From positions 1-64,000 of the forward strand of contig NZ_JBNAFR010000003.1 of NCBI RefSeq assembly GCF_049800775.1: a stretch of 64,000 nucleotides of DNA, read 5' to 3'. Source of the stretch: Dinoroseobacter sp049800775 (lineage in GTDB: Bacteria; Pseudomonadota; Alphaproteobacteria; Rhodobacterales; Rhodobacteraceae). The notes beneath the pieces were generated by a model. It saw nothing but the letters and a program-made list of their open reading frames with translations, was not told the origin of the DNA and searched no databases. Every line of letters starts with the position of its first letter. The stretch's first letter is position 1. A program made the translations under genes and the position numbers. Below are positions 10,728 to 19,470 of the stretch, piece after piece.

Positions 10728-11942
10728 CTAGGCGACGGCCTGTGCAATAGCACATTGCTTCCACAAAATTTCGAGAGCGCTCACCAAGTGCTGCAAATCC
10801 GCCTCGGTGTGGTTCGGCGACGGGGTGAAGCGCAGGCGCTCGGTCCCCTTCGGCACGGTGGGATAATTGATCGGCTGCACGTAAATGCCGAACTGATCCA
10901 TAAGGATATCCGACAGTTGGCGGCATTTGACCGGATCCTTGATCATCACCGGAATGATGTGGCTCGGATTGTCCAGATGCGGGATCCCCGCCCGGTCGAG
11001 CATGGCGCGGAACTGGGCCACGCGCTCTTTCTGCATGTCGCGCTCGACGCTGCTTTCCTTGAGATGCCGGATCGAGGTCTGGGCGGCCGCCGCAACCGCC
11101 GGAGGCAGCGCGGTGGTAAAGATGAAGCCGCTGGCAAAGGACCGGATGAAGTCGCACAGCAGGGTGGAGCCGGTGATGTAGCCGCCGACCACGCCAAAGG
11201 CCTTGCCCAGTGTCCCTTCGATCAGGGTGACACGGTCCATCACGCCATCGCGCTCGGCGATCCCGGCGCCACGCGGGCCATACATGCCCACCGCGTGCAC
11301 CTCGTCGAGATAGGTCATCGCGCCGTGCTTGTCGGCCACGTCGCAGATCTCGGCGATGGGCGCGATATCGCCATCCATCGAGTAGACGCTTTCGAAGGCC
11401 ACGATCTTGGGACAGTTCGCCGGCAGGGCCGCGAGCTTGGCGTCCAGATCCGCCACGTCGTTATGTTTCCAGATGACCACCTTGGCGCGCGAATGGCGCA
11501 TCCCTTCGATCATCGAAGCATGGTTGAGCTCATCCGACAGGATCACGCAATCCTTGAGACGTGCGCCCAGCGTGCTCAGGGCCGCCCAGTTCGAGACATA
11601 GCCGGAGGTGAACAACAGCGCGGATTCCTTGCCGTGCAGATCCGCGAGCTCGTCTTCCAGAAGCCGGTGATGGTGGTTGGTCCCCGAAATGTTCCGGGTG
11701 CCGCCCGCGCCCGCGCCGCACTGGCCGATCACCTCTTGCATGCGGCCCACCACCTTGGGGTGCTGGCCCATGCCGAGATAGTCGTTCGAGCACCAGACGG
11801 TGATCTGCCGCTTGCCATCTTGGCCATGGCACTGGGCTTTGGGGTGTTGACCGCATTCACGCTCTAGCTCGGCGAAAATCCGGTAGTTGCCTTCGTCCTT
11901 CAGCTGATCGAGCTGCTCGGCAAACAAGCGGTCAAATTCCAT
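10728..11942 (-). CDS. hemA: 5-aminolevulinate synthase
   Basis: Pyridoxal-phosphate enzyme that condenses glycine with succinyl-CoA, the first step of tetrapyrrole synthesis in alphaproteobacteria. The 404-residue product has GAGAGGTRNISGTNHHH, DEVHAVGMYGPRG, and the PLP lysine in EGTLGKAFG near residue 247. ATG 11942 is preferred because GAGG lies 7 nt upstream. It is the gateway enzyme for both heme and bacteriochlorophyll. A PpsR palindrome overlaps its predicted -35 box, linking its expression to the photosynthesis genes. Confidence 0.97.
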   Translation of the reverse strand: MEFDRLFAEQLDQLKDEGNYRIFAELERECGQHPKAQCHGQDGKRQITVWCSNDYLGMGQHPKVVGRMQEVIGQCGAGAGGTRNISGTNHHHRLLEDELADLHGKESALLFTSGYVSNWAALSTLGARLKDCVILSDELNHASMIEGMRHSRAKVVIWKHNDVADLDAKLAALPANCPKIVAFESVYSMDGDIAPIAEICDVADKHGAMTYLDEVHAVGMYGPRGAGIAERDGVMDRVTLIEGTLGKAFGVVGGYITGSTLLCDFIRSFASGFIFTTALPPAVAAAAQTSIRHLKESSVERDMQKERVAQFRAMLDRAGIPHLDNPSHIIPVMIKDPVKCRQLSDILMDQFGIYVQPINYPTVPKGTERLRFTPSPNHTEADLQHLVSALEILWKQCAIAQAVA

Positions 11943-11970
11943 GGGCGTCCTCACTCCGTCTTACCCGAAA

Positions 11971-12012
11971 ATCTTACAAGTTGGACACTTTTAGTGTCAA
12001 TTAAAACTTACA
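11971..12012 (-). promoter_or_regulatory. hemA promoter with PpsR/CrtJ operator
   Basis: Reading the minus strand, TTGACA (11995-12000) and TAAGAT (11971-11976) are spaced by 18 nt. TGT-N12-ACA at 11995-12012, the PpsR/CrtJ operator consensus, overlaps the -35 box. A further perfect palindrome GACACT-TTT-AGTGTC (11984-11998) overlaps both. Repression by PpsR under oxygen is inferred from known members of the family. Confidence 0.75.
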
Positions 12013-12036
12013 CACCCAAAGGTACCGGTTTCACGG

Positions 12037-12076
12037 AAAAAATCGCGACCACTCTGGCCGCGCCCCGTCAGGCGCG
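12037..12076 (-). terminator. probable terminator of the bchF-puhE operon
   Basis: On the minus strand two adjoining hairpins (CGCGCC/GGCGCG and GGCCA/TGGTC) are followed by GCGATTTTTT. They start about 74 nt after the puhE stop and end just before the hemA promoter, so they would separate the two transcription units. Confidence 0.5.
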
Positions 12077-12149
12077 TGTTAGGCAGGATGTCAGAAGGGG
12101 TGGACCGGACCGGGGCGGCGAATCGCGCTCGGGCGTCAGGGCTGTCGGA

Positions 12150-12935
12150 TCAGCCCTGCTTTTCCTTGGCGGCGGGCATGAGCCAGCGCCAGAGCTTCTC
12201 GTCCGGCAAAGGCACGACCATCAGCCAATGTTCCAGAAGCGCCAGCGCCGTGAATACCGCCAGCAGGGTAAACCCGACCGCGGCGGCAGCAGTATCGGCC
12301 GCGTAGAGCCGCTCGATCCAGCAGGTCATGGCGAAAGTCAGCGCTGTCACCGAATAGGGAAAGAGCCAGTTGATCGGACGAATCCGGAAATGACTGGGCA
12401 GATGCGCCAGCGGCTCTGGCAGGAACTCCGTATTGATCTTCTTGACCCCCAGAAACAGGTTCAGCTTGGCGCTGATCCGGGCCACGAAGAGCACCGCGAA
12501 AGTCCAGAAGCCGAACTTGTTCTCGGCCCCCCAAGCGGTGATCCCCATCACGATGACCACCGTCAGTAGCAGCATCTCGTGATAAGCGATGGTGCCCCAG
12601 GCGCGGAAGAACCGCTCCCATTCCGGGCAGCCCTTGGGGCAGACATAGCTGTTCGGGCCGGTGATCACCCCGGCCAGAAAGGCATGCTCGATCCAGCCCC
12701 ACAGGAGGAGGGCCGAGCCAAAGGCGATCCAGACCCCGGCCACGCTGGGCTGCGTGAGGGTGCTGGAAAACCCGTAGATCCCGACAAAGAAGGCCGGGGC
12801 CGTCAGGATGACCGACCGCAGATGGGCGTGAGGCCCCCTGCGGTCAGCGTTCTTCACGATGCACAGGATCGCCCCGGTGGCGAACCACCAGACAAACATG
12901 GCGCAGAGCGCGACGATCCAGGGCGATGCGAACAT
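12150..12935 (-). CDS. puhE: photosynthetic complex assembly protein PuhE
   Basis: Integral membrane protein of 261 residues with about seven hydrophobic segments. It belongs to the PuhE family, found only in purple phototrophs and required for normal amounts of reaction centre. Recognisable stretches include WIEHAFLAGVITGPNSYVCPKGCPEW and the arginine/asparagine-rich loop HFRIRPINWLFPYSVT. Its ATG overlaps the acsF stop by one base (TGATG), so translation is probably coupled. It is the last gene of the long minus-strand bch-puh operon. Confidence 0.93.
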   Translation of the reverse strand: MFASPWIVALCAMFVWWFATGAILCIVKNADRRGPHAHLRSVILTAPAFFVGIYGFSSTLTQPSVAGVWIAFGSALLLWGWIEHAFLAGVITGPNSYVCPKGCPEWERFFRAWGTIAYHEMLLLTVVIVMGITAWGAENKFGFWTFAVLFVARISAKLNLFLGVKKINTEFLPEPLAHLPSHFRIRPINWLFPYSVTALTFAMTCWIERLYAADTAAAAVGFTLLAVFTALALLEHWLMVVPLPDEKLWRWLMPAAKEKQG

Positions 12936-14056
12936 CAGTAGGCGGGCTCGAGGCGGGTTTCGCTCGGCACGTCATGCTTGATCGCCGGGATGGTGTAGAG
13001 AGACACGAAGGCCAACGCGGCCCGCGCGCCCGCCGACGCCTTGCCGAGCAGCCCCCCAAGGCCGCCCTTGGCATTCGCCGCCGCCATATCGCGGGAGGCT
13101 TTCTCCATGCGCTTGAGGTTGGGCATCCAGCGCGGGTGATCGATATCCAGCGTGATCGGATAAATCTGCTTGGAAATCTCGGAGGTCTTCTTGAACACCT
13201 CCTGCCCGTACCAATCGGTGTCCACGCCCAGTGCCTCATGGAAGGCGGGCCGCTGATGGTCGCGCACATACATGGTGGAATAGACCGCCGTCAGGAAGAA
13301 CTTGATCCACAAGACATTGCGGCCCCGGGTCAGTTTCGGATCGCTCTTCATGAGCAGGGCAAAGGCCTCGCCATGGCGGAACTCGTCATTGCACCACTCT
13401 TCGAACCACTTGAAGATCGGGTGGAAGCGCTTGTCCGGGTTCTCCTGCAGGTGGCGGAAGATCGTGATGTAGCGCGCATAGCCGATCTTCTCGGACAGGT
13501 AGGTCGCGTAGTAGATGAACTTCGGACGGAAATAGGTGTATTTCTTCTGCTGGGTCAGGAAGCCGAGATTGACCGCGATGCCCGCCTCGCGCAGCGCGTC
13601 ATTGATGAAGCCCGCATGGCGTGCCTCATCCCGGGCCATCAGTTGGAAGAGCTGGGTGATGTCCTTGTTGGACCCACGGCGCTTCATCTCCTTGTAGAGC
13701 ACGCAGCCCGAGAACTCGGCGGTGCAGGAGGAGATCAGGAAGTCGATGAACTCCTTGCGCAGCTCCGGCTCCATCCCGTCCCAGTCCACCGTGTCCCAGT
13801 CGGCGTTCTTCTTGAAATGGCCCTTGTTCGGGTCGGCCACCATTTCGGCGATGAGCGGATCCCACTCGTCGCGAATGCTCTCAACCGAGATCGCATCCAT
13901 CTCGTCGAAATCCGTGGTGTAAAAGCGCGGTGTCAGCAGCGTGTCCTGCATGGCCACATCGGTGGCCTTTTCGGACGTCATCTGGTCGTCGACGACACCG
14001 TGATTGGAGACGGGGGAGTGGTGGCCGTTCAGGCGCTCCGGGGTCTGGACGTTCAT
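12935..14056 (-). CDS. acsF: aerobic Mg-protoporphyrin IX monomethyl ester oxidative cyclase
   Basis: Di-iron enzyme that uses oxygen to close the fifth ring of bacteriochlorophyll, forming protochlorophyllide. The 373-residue product contains the iron-binding motifs EARHAGFIND and DEFRHGEAF spaced as in the family. The oxygen-independent alternative (bchE) is not in this window, so pigment synthesis here looks oxygen-dependent, as in aerobic anoxygenic phototrophs. It overlaps the upstream small gene by ATGA and puhE by one base. Confidence 0.96.
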   Translation of the reverse strand: MNVQTPERLNGHHSPVSNHGVVDDQMTSEKATDVAMQDTLLTPRFYTTDFDEMDAISVESIRDEWDPLIAEMVADPNKGHFKKNADWDTVDWDGMEPELRKEFIDFLISSCTAEFSGCVLYKEMKRRGSNKDITQLFQLMARDEARHAGFINDALREAGIAVNLGFLTQQKKYTYFRPKFIYYATYLSEKIGYARYITIFRHLQENPDKRFHPIFKWFEEWCNDEFRHGEAFALLMKSDPKLTRGRNVLWIKFFLTAVYSTMYVRDHQRPAFHEALGVDTDWYGQEVFKKTSEISKQIYPITLDIDHPRWMPNLKRMEKASRDMAAANAKGGLGGLLGKASAGARAALAFVSLYTIPAIKHDVPSETRLEPAY

Positions 14057-14349
14057 AGCGTGACCTCCTCAGAGAATGAAAATTCGCAAAGTTCGATAAA
14101 CTCGAGATCGCCGGTCATCCGCGTCCACAGACGCTCCAGACCGCTGGCGCGGGTGATGACGGCTGTCCGGTCCTCAGAGACGATCTCGCCATAGGGCGCC
14201 ATGATCTCAGGGCCCTGAACCAGCACCGCGTCGCCGGGATAGACCACGGCGCCATTGTTGAACTTCACATGCGCCGACAGCTCTTCGAAGCGGTGGCTGA
14301 TGGACACCGTGCAGGGTGCCGTTTCGCGTGTCTTGGTGAACAATCCCAT
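14053..14349 (-). CDS. conserved small protein between puhC and acsF
   Basis: A 98-residue soluble-looking protein beginning MGLFTKTRETAPCTVSISHRF. It has no signal peptide and no membrane helix. I do not recognise a domain. The central GAVVYPGDAVLVQGPEIMAPYGE resembles a small beta-barrel. ATG 14349 has GGAGG 7 nt upstream, lies 2 nt after the puhC stop, and the gene overlaps acsF by ATGA, so it is translated with its neighbours. The position suggests a role in cyclase function or pigment-protein assembly, but that is only inferred from context. Confidence 0.8.
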   Translation of the reverse strand: MGLFTKTRETAPCTVSISHRFEELSAHVKFNNGAVVYPGDAVLVQGPEIMAPYGEIVSEDRTAVITRASGLERLWTRMTGDLEFIELCEFSFSEEVTL

Positions 14350-14351
14350 GA

Positions 14352-14831
14352 TCAACCCTCCTGGATCGGGGTGTAGAGCAGCCGCTCGAACGCGGCGGTG
14401 TTATCCTTGCCAAAGCCGATCAGCTGGGCTTCCCAGCCGGTGGCCTCGTCGATCAGCGCCAGGTGACCGTCCTCGTAGCGGACGATGCGCACGGGCGCGG
14501 TCTCGGAGACGCCGACCTTCATCCGCTCGCGGGCGAGCGCACGGGTCATGCCGGCGATGAAACCACCCTCCTGCGGGCTGAGATCGGCAATCAGGCGACC
14601 TTCGCCGTCGAGCACGCGGGCTGCGCCGCTCATCTCGCCGAAGATCTGGATTTCACGCTCTTCAAGGATCGGTTGATCCGGGAACTGGGCCTCAAGAGGC
14701 CTGTCCGTCACGCGCGCATAGGCGACGATCGCCAGGCACGCGAGCACCAGAAAGAGCATGGCACGCAAGAGCAGCGTCGGGATCATCTCCCGGTCGCGCC
14801 TCGCAAGCTCATGGGTTGCGGGGTCGTTCAT
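14352..14831 (-). CDS. puhC: photosynthetic complex assembly protein PuhC
   Basis: Membrane-anchored assembly factor of 159 residues. It has one N-terminal transmembrane helix (about residues 18-40, TLLLRAMLFLVLACLAIVAYARV) and a soluble domain with GEMSGAARVLDGEGRLIADLSPQEGGFIAGMTRALARERM, the PuhC signature. In Rhodobacter it is needed for proper assembly of the core complex. It lies 12 nt downstream of puhB. Confidence 0.92.
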   Translation of the reverse strand: MNDPATHELARRDREMIPTLLLRAMLFLVLACLAIVAYARVTDRPLEAQFPDQPILEEREIQIFGEMSGAARVLDGEGRLIADLSPQEGGFIAGMTRALARERMKVGVSETAPVRIVRYEDGHLALIDEATGWEAQLIGFGKDNTAAFERLLYTPIQEG

Positions 14832-14843
14832 CGCGAAGGGTCC

Positions 14844-15512
14844 TTATTCTGCGGGCATCGCAACCGCGCCCGATGCGGTCTGCGCATCAGCGGTTGTCGA
14901 GCCGGTTTCAGAGGAGGTCTTGGAGAAGACAGCGGATTCCGCTGCCTCGGCGATCAGGCCCGCGACACGGGCCGCCTCCGGAATGCAGCGCAGGGCCGGT
15001 TCCGGATTGCGGATATGCCAGGGGCGAATATGGGGCCAGCAGTTGATATAGCTCATCCGCGTCTCGCCCGTGAGTTTCAGGGCGATGGTCCCAGTGCCGG
15101 ATTTGCGCAGGTCGAGGTCGGCCGACCCGATCCAGCGATAGGGAAAGTTGTAGGTGATCGTCAGGGCCGCGCCGATCCGCATCGCGATCCGGCGGTTGGT
15201 GACGGTGTAGACGGTGGTCACCGCCTGGGCCCATGCGATCGCGGTCAGGATCGCACAGACGATCAGGCCAAGGATCAGAAACGGAACGGACCCCTTGATG
15301 CTCGTCAGCGTATCGTATTGCGCCATCAGCGCGACCGAGCGCCAGGCGCCGAGGAACACGAAGTACCCCATCACCCATTTCAGCGCGAGGCTTTCCTTGG
15401 CGAGGGCCCACCAGTTCGGCTTGCCCTGCCAGAGGATCGTCTCCCCCTCCGGGGGGAGCTCAGGGAGCCCTTCAACAGGCTCGACATGGAAATCGTCGTG
15501 ATGGTCTGTCAT
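14844..15512 (-). CDS. puhB: photosynthetic complex assembly protein PuhB
   Basis: Membrane protein of 222 residues that assists reaction-centre assembly. It begins with an acidic cytoplasmic segment containing LPPEGETILWQGKPNWWALAKESL, then two or three hydrophobic helices and a PH-like domain (VYTVTNRRIAMRIGAAL). This fits the PuhB/bPH family. It sits 24 nt after puhA in the same operon, the standard order puhA-puhB-puhC. Confidence 0.92.
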   Translation of the reverse strand: MTDHHDDFHVEPVEGLPELPPEGETILWQGKPNWWALAKESLALKWVMGYFVFLGAWRSVALMAQYDTLTSIKGSVPFLILGLIVCAILTAIAWAQAVTTVYTVTNRRIAMRIGAALTITYNFPYRWIGSADLDLRKSGTGTIALKLTGETRMSYINCWPHIRPWHIRNPEPALRCIPEAARVAGLIAEAAESAVFSKTSSETGSTTADAQTASGAVAMPAE

Positions 15513-15536
15513 CGCGAGAGGCTCCCTTCGTTGGTC

Positions 15537-16307
15537 CTAGATTTGCGGCTCGAGGCGGGACTCGTCGGCATAAAGGGTGCCGCCCGCGTAGTAGCCCATG
15601 ATCTTGTCTTCCTCGAGCAGGGTGACCTGATGCGAGGATTTGGTCTTGGGCACGCCCTTGAAATGCTTGCCATAGATCGAGCGGATCTTGACCCGGTCGG
15701 ACTTGATCCGGACCATCTCGCGCGGGACGAGGCGCTTGCCATCCCCCCAGGCGCCGTCGAGCTCAATCTCGAGGAAGCGGACGAGCTGCTCTGCCTCGTC
15801 GATCCACATGTCCGAAATCAGGCCCACGATCTCGTCATCACCGGCCTGAACCGGCAGGCCGCGCGGGTCGATCCCCGCAGAGACGCTGAAGCCTTCTGCG
15901 GCGGACATAGGCACGATTTTCGGATGGCCATGGGCATCAAGCTCGGGCGTGTCGCGCCGCGCCGCCCAGCTGGCCGGACCCACACCATCCGTGAGGGGAT
16001 CGCCCGTGGGCTCCATCGGAAACCCGTTGCCCTCGGCGGTCTTGCGCAGGGCAAGTTTGTCGCGCTTCTGGGCGTCGGGACCCGGCAGGGTCACCTCGCC
16101 CCGGCCATGCTGCAGCTTGAAGGTCTTCTCCTTCGGCAGCGGGAACGGGCCCTGGTTCGCGGCGGTCTCGCCATCGTCATCCTCGAGGGGGTAGCCCTCG
16201 CGCATGTTCTCGGTCTGCAGATAGTAGATCAGCAGCGCGAAGAACCCGTAGAACAGCCAGATGGACAGGCTGGCGAGGTCAAAATTGCCGAAGAATGTCT
16301 CTTCCAT
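15537..16307 (-). CDS. puhA: photosynthetic reaction centre H subunit
   Basis: H subunit that caps the cytoplasmic side of the reaction centre and takes part in proton delivery to the secondary quinone. The 256-residue product has one N-terminal transmembrane helix (IWLFYGFFALLIYYLQ), the following MREGYPLEDD motif and the PRC-barrel domain (VGLISDMWIDEAEQLVRFLEIEL). It lies between lhaA and puhB, as in all Rhodobacter-type clusters. Confidence 0.97.
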   Translation of the reverse strand: MEETFFGNFDLASLSIWLFYGFFALLIYYLQTENMREGYPLEDDDGETAANQGPFPLPKEKTFKLQHGRGEVTLPGPDAQKRDKLALRKTAEGNGFPMEPTGDPLTDGVGPASWAARRDTPELDAHGHPKIVPMSAAEGFSVSAGIDPRGLPVQAGDDEIVGLISDMWIDEAEQLVRFLEIELDGAWGDGKRLVPREMVRIKSDRVKIRSIYGKHFKGVPKTKSSHQVTLLEEDKIMGYYAGGTLYADESRLEPQI

Positions 16308-16331
16308 GGAGGTATCCTTTCGTATCCGGCG

Positions 16332-17777
16332 TCAGGTCGGGAAATCGGCGAGCCCGATCTTGCCGGTCTCCCCTGTTGGATGGTCGTTACGGGTCGGTGC
16401 CCGGGTCCGCACAAGCGGGCCGAGCGCGATGAGAGTGATGAAGATCAGGCCGATCTCGATGTGGTAGACCACCGAGTAGCCCGTGGCCGGGTCGTTGAGC
16501 GCCTCGCCCCAGGCCCCGGTGGTGACAGCTGCGTTGATCGTGTCCCGCAGGGTCCCGCCCAGCGCGACACCGACACCGGCCGCCGTGGCCTGCGCCGCAC
16601 CCCAGGCGCCCAGCGCGAGGCCGCGTCCGGCGATCCCCTCGGCGGGCAGGGTCATGGCTGCCGTGAGGGTTGCGACCGAGAACAGCCCACCGCCGAGACC
16701 AATAAGGCCCGCGCCTGCGAAGAACAGCGCGTCGGAATTCATCGGCGCCGAGAAGATCACCGCCGAAAAGGCCAGGAGCCCCATCAGAAGCCCGCGCCCA
16801 CCCATACGGAACGGGTTGATCCCCGCCGCAAGCCAGCGCGCCGCCATGGCAAAGCCGATCAGCGCGCCCGCGGCCCACATGGCCGTCAGGAAGGTGGTGG
16901 CCGAAACGCTGAGGCCGAGGATCTCGCCGCCATAGGGTTCGAGCAGCACGTCCTGCATGTTGAAGCCCAGCGTGCCGAGGAACACCACGACGAGCAGGCG
17001 TCCCGCCCGCCCTCCGGCGGCAAAATCGTCCCAGGCATCGCGGAAGGACGGGCGCGGCTCGGCGCGCTCCTCCGCGCTCAGCGGGATGACGATCTCCTGC
17101 TTCCACAGGGCAATCAGGTTCAGGATCAGCGTGGCCCCCGCCGTGGCCTGCACGACCTGGATCAGCTTGATCGGGGTGAAATCGCGCAGAAGCCAGCCGA
17201 TCACCACCGCCGAGACGCCCATGCCCACAAGGAACATCACATAGAGCAGCGCAACGACCCGGGGCCGGGTTTCATCCGTGGCCCGATCAGATGCAAGCGC
17301 AAGCCCCGCCGTCTGGGTCATATGCAGACCCAGCCCGGTCATCAGGAAGGCCAGCGCCGCCAACACCTCGCCCGCGAAGGGGATCTCGATATAGACGTCG
17401 CCGCCCAGCACCAGAAGGCAGGAGGGCATGACCGCCAGCCCCCCGAACTGCCACAGGGTGCCGAACCACATATACGGCACCCGCTTCCACCCGATGGCGG
17501 ATTTGTGGGTGTCCGAGCGAAAGCCAAGGATCGCCCGGAAGGGCGCGACCAGCACCGGAATGGCGATCATGATCGCCACCAGCATCGCCGGCACCGACAG
17601 CTCGACGATCATGACCCGGTTGAGCGTCCCAAGCAGCATGACCGTGGCCATGCCGACCGAGACCTGAAACAGGCTCAGGCGCAGCAGCTGACCGAGCGGG
17701 AGCTGATCGCTCGCCGCATCGGCAAAGGGCAGGAACCGCCCTGCCAGCCGCTTTGTCTGTGCCTTGGTGATGATCAT
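16332..17777 (-). CDS. lhaA: light-harvesting complex assembly protein LhaA (PucC family)
   Basis: Polytopic membrane protein of 481 residues with about 12 hydrophobic segments, of the bacteriochlorophyll-delivery branch of the major facilitator superfamily. Family motifs include LGTLNRVMIVELSVPA, FRAILGFRSDTHKSAIGWKRVPYMW and GLALGAWGAAQATAAGVG. It is the equivalent of Rhodobacter capsulatus ORF1696, needed for LH1 assembly. It overlaps bchM by ATGA. Confidence 0.93.
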   Translation of the reverse strand: MIITKAQTKRLAGRFLPFADAASDQLPLGQLLRLSLFQVSVGMATVMLLGTLNRVMIVELSVPAMLVAIMIAIPVLVAPFRAILGFRSDTHKSAIGWKRVPYMWFGTLWQFGGLAVMPSCLLVLGGDVYIEIPFAGEVLAALAFLMTGLGLHMTQTAGLALASDRATDETRPRVVALLYVMFLVGMGVSAVVIGWLLRDFTPIKLIQVVQATAGATLILNLIALWKQEIVIPLSAEERAEPRPSFRDAWDDFAAGGRAGRLLVVVFLGTLGFNMQDVLLEPYGGEILGLSVSATTFLTAMWAAGALIGFAMAARWLAAGINPFRMGGRGLLMGLLAFSAVIFSAPMNSDALFFAGAGLIGLGGGLFSVATLTAAMTLPAEGIAGRGLALGAWGAAQATAAGVGVALGGTLRDTINAAVTTGAWGEALNDPATGYSVVYHIEIGLIFITLIALGPLVRTRAPTRNDHPTGETGKIGLADFPT

Positions 17778-18457
17778 GCCCGGTACTCCAGACAGGTGGA
17801 AATGTAGAAGCCCGAGGTCACCCGTTCGACCTCGCGCAGCGCGCCCGGTGCGCCCTTCTGCGCGGCAGCCTTTGACAGCTTGGCAGGGGCGTGCGGGATC
17901 ATGGTCGGGGAGCGGTCGCCCCGCGGGAAGAGCTTGCCGACCCCCCAGAAGGTCATCAGGAAAGGCGTGCGCGGGGCCACGGTGAAGATCACCGAGCGGC
18001 GCACGCGGGGGCAGAACCGTGCCAGCGAGGATCCGATATCCTCCGCTTCGTAGTAGATCAGACTGTCCATCGCGACGACATGATCGAAATCACCCAGCTC
18101 GGGATTATGCATGTCCCCGGACGTGAACATGACCTGGTCGCGATAGGCGTCGGGCAGGCGTTTCTCGGCGATCTCCACCAGGCTCGGCGAGATGTCGATG
18201 GCCACGACCTCGGCCCCGCGCGCCGCCAGCTCGGCGGTCATCTGACCCGCGCCGCAGCCCGCATCGAGTACGCGCTTGCCCGCAAGATCGTCGGGCATCT
18301 GCGCCAGCATGATGTCGCGCATCCGGTCCCGGCCCGCGCGCACGGTGGCGCGCACCTTGGAGACCGGCGCGTCCGAGGTCAGACGCTCCCATGTCTTGGT
18401 GGCGGTCCGGTCGAAGTAATCCTCGACCCGGTCCAGAGTCTGTTCGTAAGCCGCCAT
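17774..18457 (-). CDS. bchM: Mg-protoporphyrin IX methyltransferase
   Basis: S-adenosylmethionine-dependent enzyme that methylates the C13 propionate of Mg-protoporphyrin. The 227-residue product has the SAM motif VLDAGCGAGQMTAELAARGA and the family signatures YFDRTATKTWERLTSDAPVS and VAMDSLIYY. A GGAGG site lies 8 nt before ATG 18457. It follows bchL by 82 nt, consistent with substrate transfer from Mg-chelatase to the methylase and then to the cyclase. Confidence 0.95.
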   Translation of the reverse strand: MAAYEQTLDRVEDYFDRTATKTWERLTSDAPVSKVRATVRAGRDRMRDIMLAQMPDDLAGKRVLDAGCGAGQMTAELAARGAEVVAIDISPSLVEIAEKRLPDAYRDQVMFTSGDMHNPELGDFDHVVAMDSLIYYEAEDIGSSLARFCPRVRRSVIFTVAPRTPFLMTFWGVGKLFPRGDRSPTMIPHAPAKLSKAAAQKGAPGALREVERVTSGFYISTCLEYRA

Positions 18458-18539
18458 TACCGGTGCCTCCGCAGGGGGCTTTGGGCGCGCGAAAGGGGGG
18501 CGATCCCCCCTTGGTGCAGTTTCATGCAGACGTCAGGCA

Positions 18540-19439
18540 TCAATCGAACCCCAGAAGCTCAAAGATCTCGCGATCGGGCAGCGGCGCAGGGGCCAGCGGC
18601 TCGGTCCCGTTCCACAGGGTCTCGGCCAGACGGATATACTCCTTCTGCACCGCGACGATGTCTTCCTCGGCATCCATCTCGAACAGGGTCTTCTTCTTGA
18701 GCCGCGAGCGGCGGATCGCGTCGAGATCGGGCATATGCGCGATCCGGTTGAACCCGACCGTCTTGCAGTAGCGATCGACCTCGTCGGTCTCACGGGACCG
18801 GTTGGCCACGCAGCCCGCCAGACGCACCGAGTAGTTCTTGGACTTCGCCTGAACCGCCGCGATGATCCGGTTCATCGCGTAGATGCTGTCGAAGTCGTTC
18901 GCGGTCACGATCAGTGCGCGATCAGCATGTTGCAGGGGGGCCGCGAATCCACCGCAGACCACGTCACCAAGCACGTCGAAGATCACCACGTCGGTGTCCT
19001 CGAGCAGGTGGTGTTGCTTCAGAAGCTTCACCGTTTGCCCCACCACGTACCCTCCGCAGCCTGTGCCGGCGGGCGGCCCCCCTGCTTCCACGCACTTCAC
19101 CCCATTGAATCCTTCAAAGACGAAGTCTTCGGGCCTCAGCTCCTCTGCGTGGAAATCCACCTCTTTCAGGATGTCGATCACCGTGGGGACCAGACTTCCT
19201 GTGAGGGTAAAAGTACTGTCATGCTTGGGGTCGCAGCCGATCTGCAGCACGCGCTTGCCAAGCTTGGAAAAAGCCGCCGACAGGTTCGAGCTGGTGGTCG
19301 ATTTGCCGATCCCGCCCTTGCCATACACGGAAAAAACCTTGGCGCCCTCGATCTTCATCGAGGCGTCCTGATGCACTTGCACGGACCCTTCGCCGTCCTG
19401 ACCCTTGAGGACCGGGGGAGCTCTATCCAATGGACTCAT
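18540..19439 (-). CDS. bchL: dark-operative protochlorophyllide reductase, iron protein
   Basis: NifH-like ATPase that passes electrons to BchNB for reduction of the C17=C18 double bond. The 299-residue product has the P-loop YGKGGIGKSTTSSNL near residue 40 and the two cysteines binding the shared 4Fe-4S cluster in GTGCGGY (near 128) and GDVVCGGF (near 161). I chose ATG 19439 because the upstream reading is arginine-rich and unlike the family. It follows bchH by 31 nt. The enzyme is oxygen-sensitive, so its use in an aerobe presumably needs dark or low-oxygen periods. Confidence 0.96.
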   Translation of the reverse strand: MSPLDRAPPVLKGQDGEGSVQVHQDASMKIEGAKVFSVYGKGGIGKSTTSSNLSAAFSKLGKRVLQIGCDPKHDSTFTLTGSLVPTVIDILKEVDFHAEELRPEDFVFEGFNGVKCVEAGGPPAGTGCGGYVVGQTVKLLKQHHLLEDTDVVIFDVLGDVVCGGFAAPLQHADRALIVTANDFDSIYAMNRIIAAVQAKSKNYSVRLAGCVANRSRETDEVDRYCKTVGFNRIAHMPDLDAIRRSRLKKKTLFEMDAEEDIVAVQKEYIRLAETLWNGTEPLAPAPLPDREIFELLGFD

Positions 19440-19470
19440 GTCGTCGTCCCTTTCTGTTGCGGCCGCGTGG

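Noticed and set aside
14463..17807. Open reading frame of 1114 codons on the plus strand across puhC, puhB, puhA and lhaA
   Set aside because: It is antisense to four well-recognised genes, rich in Arg/His/Gly/Asp as expected for the complement of high-GC coding DNA, and has no recognisable domain.
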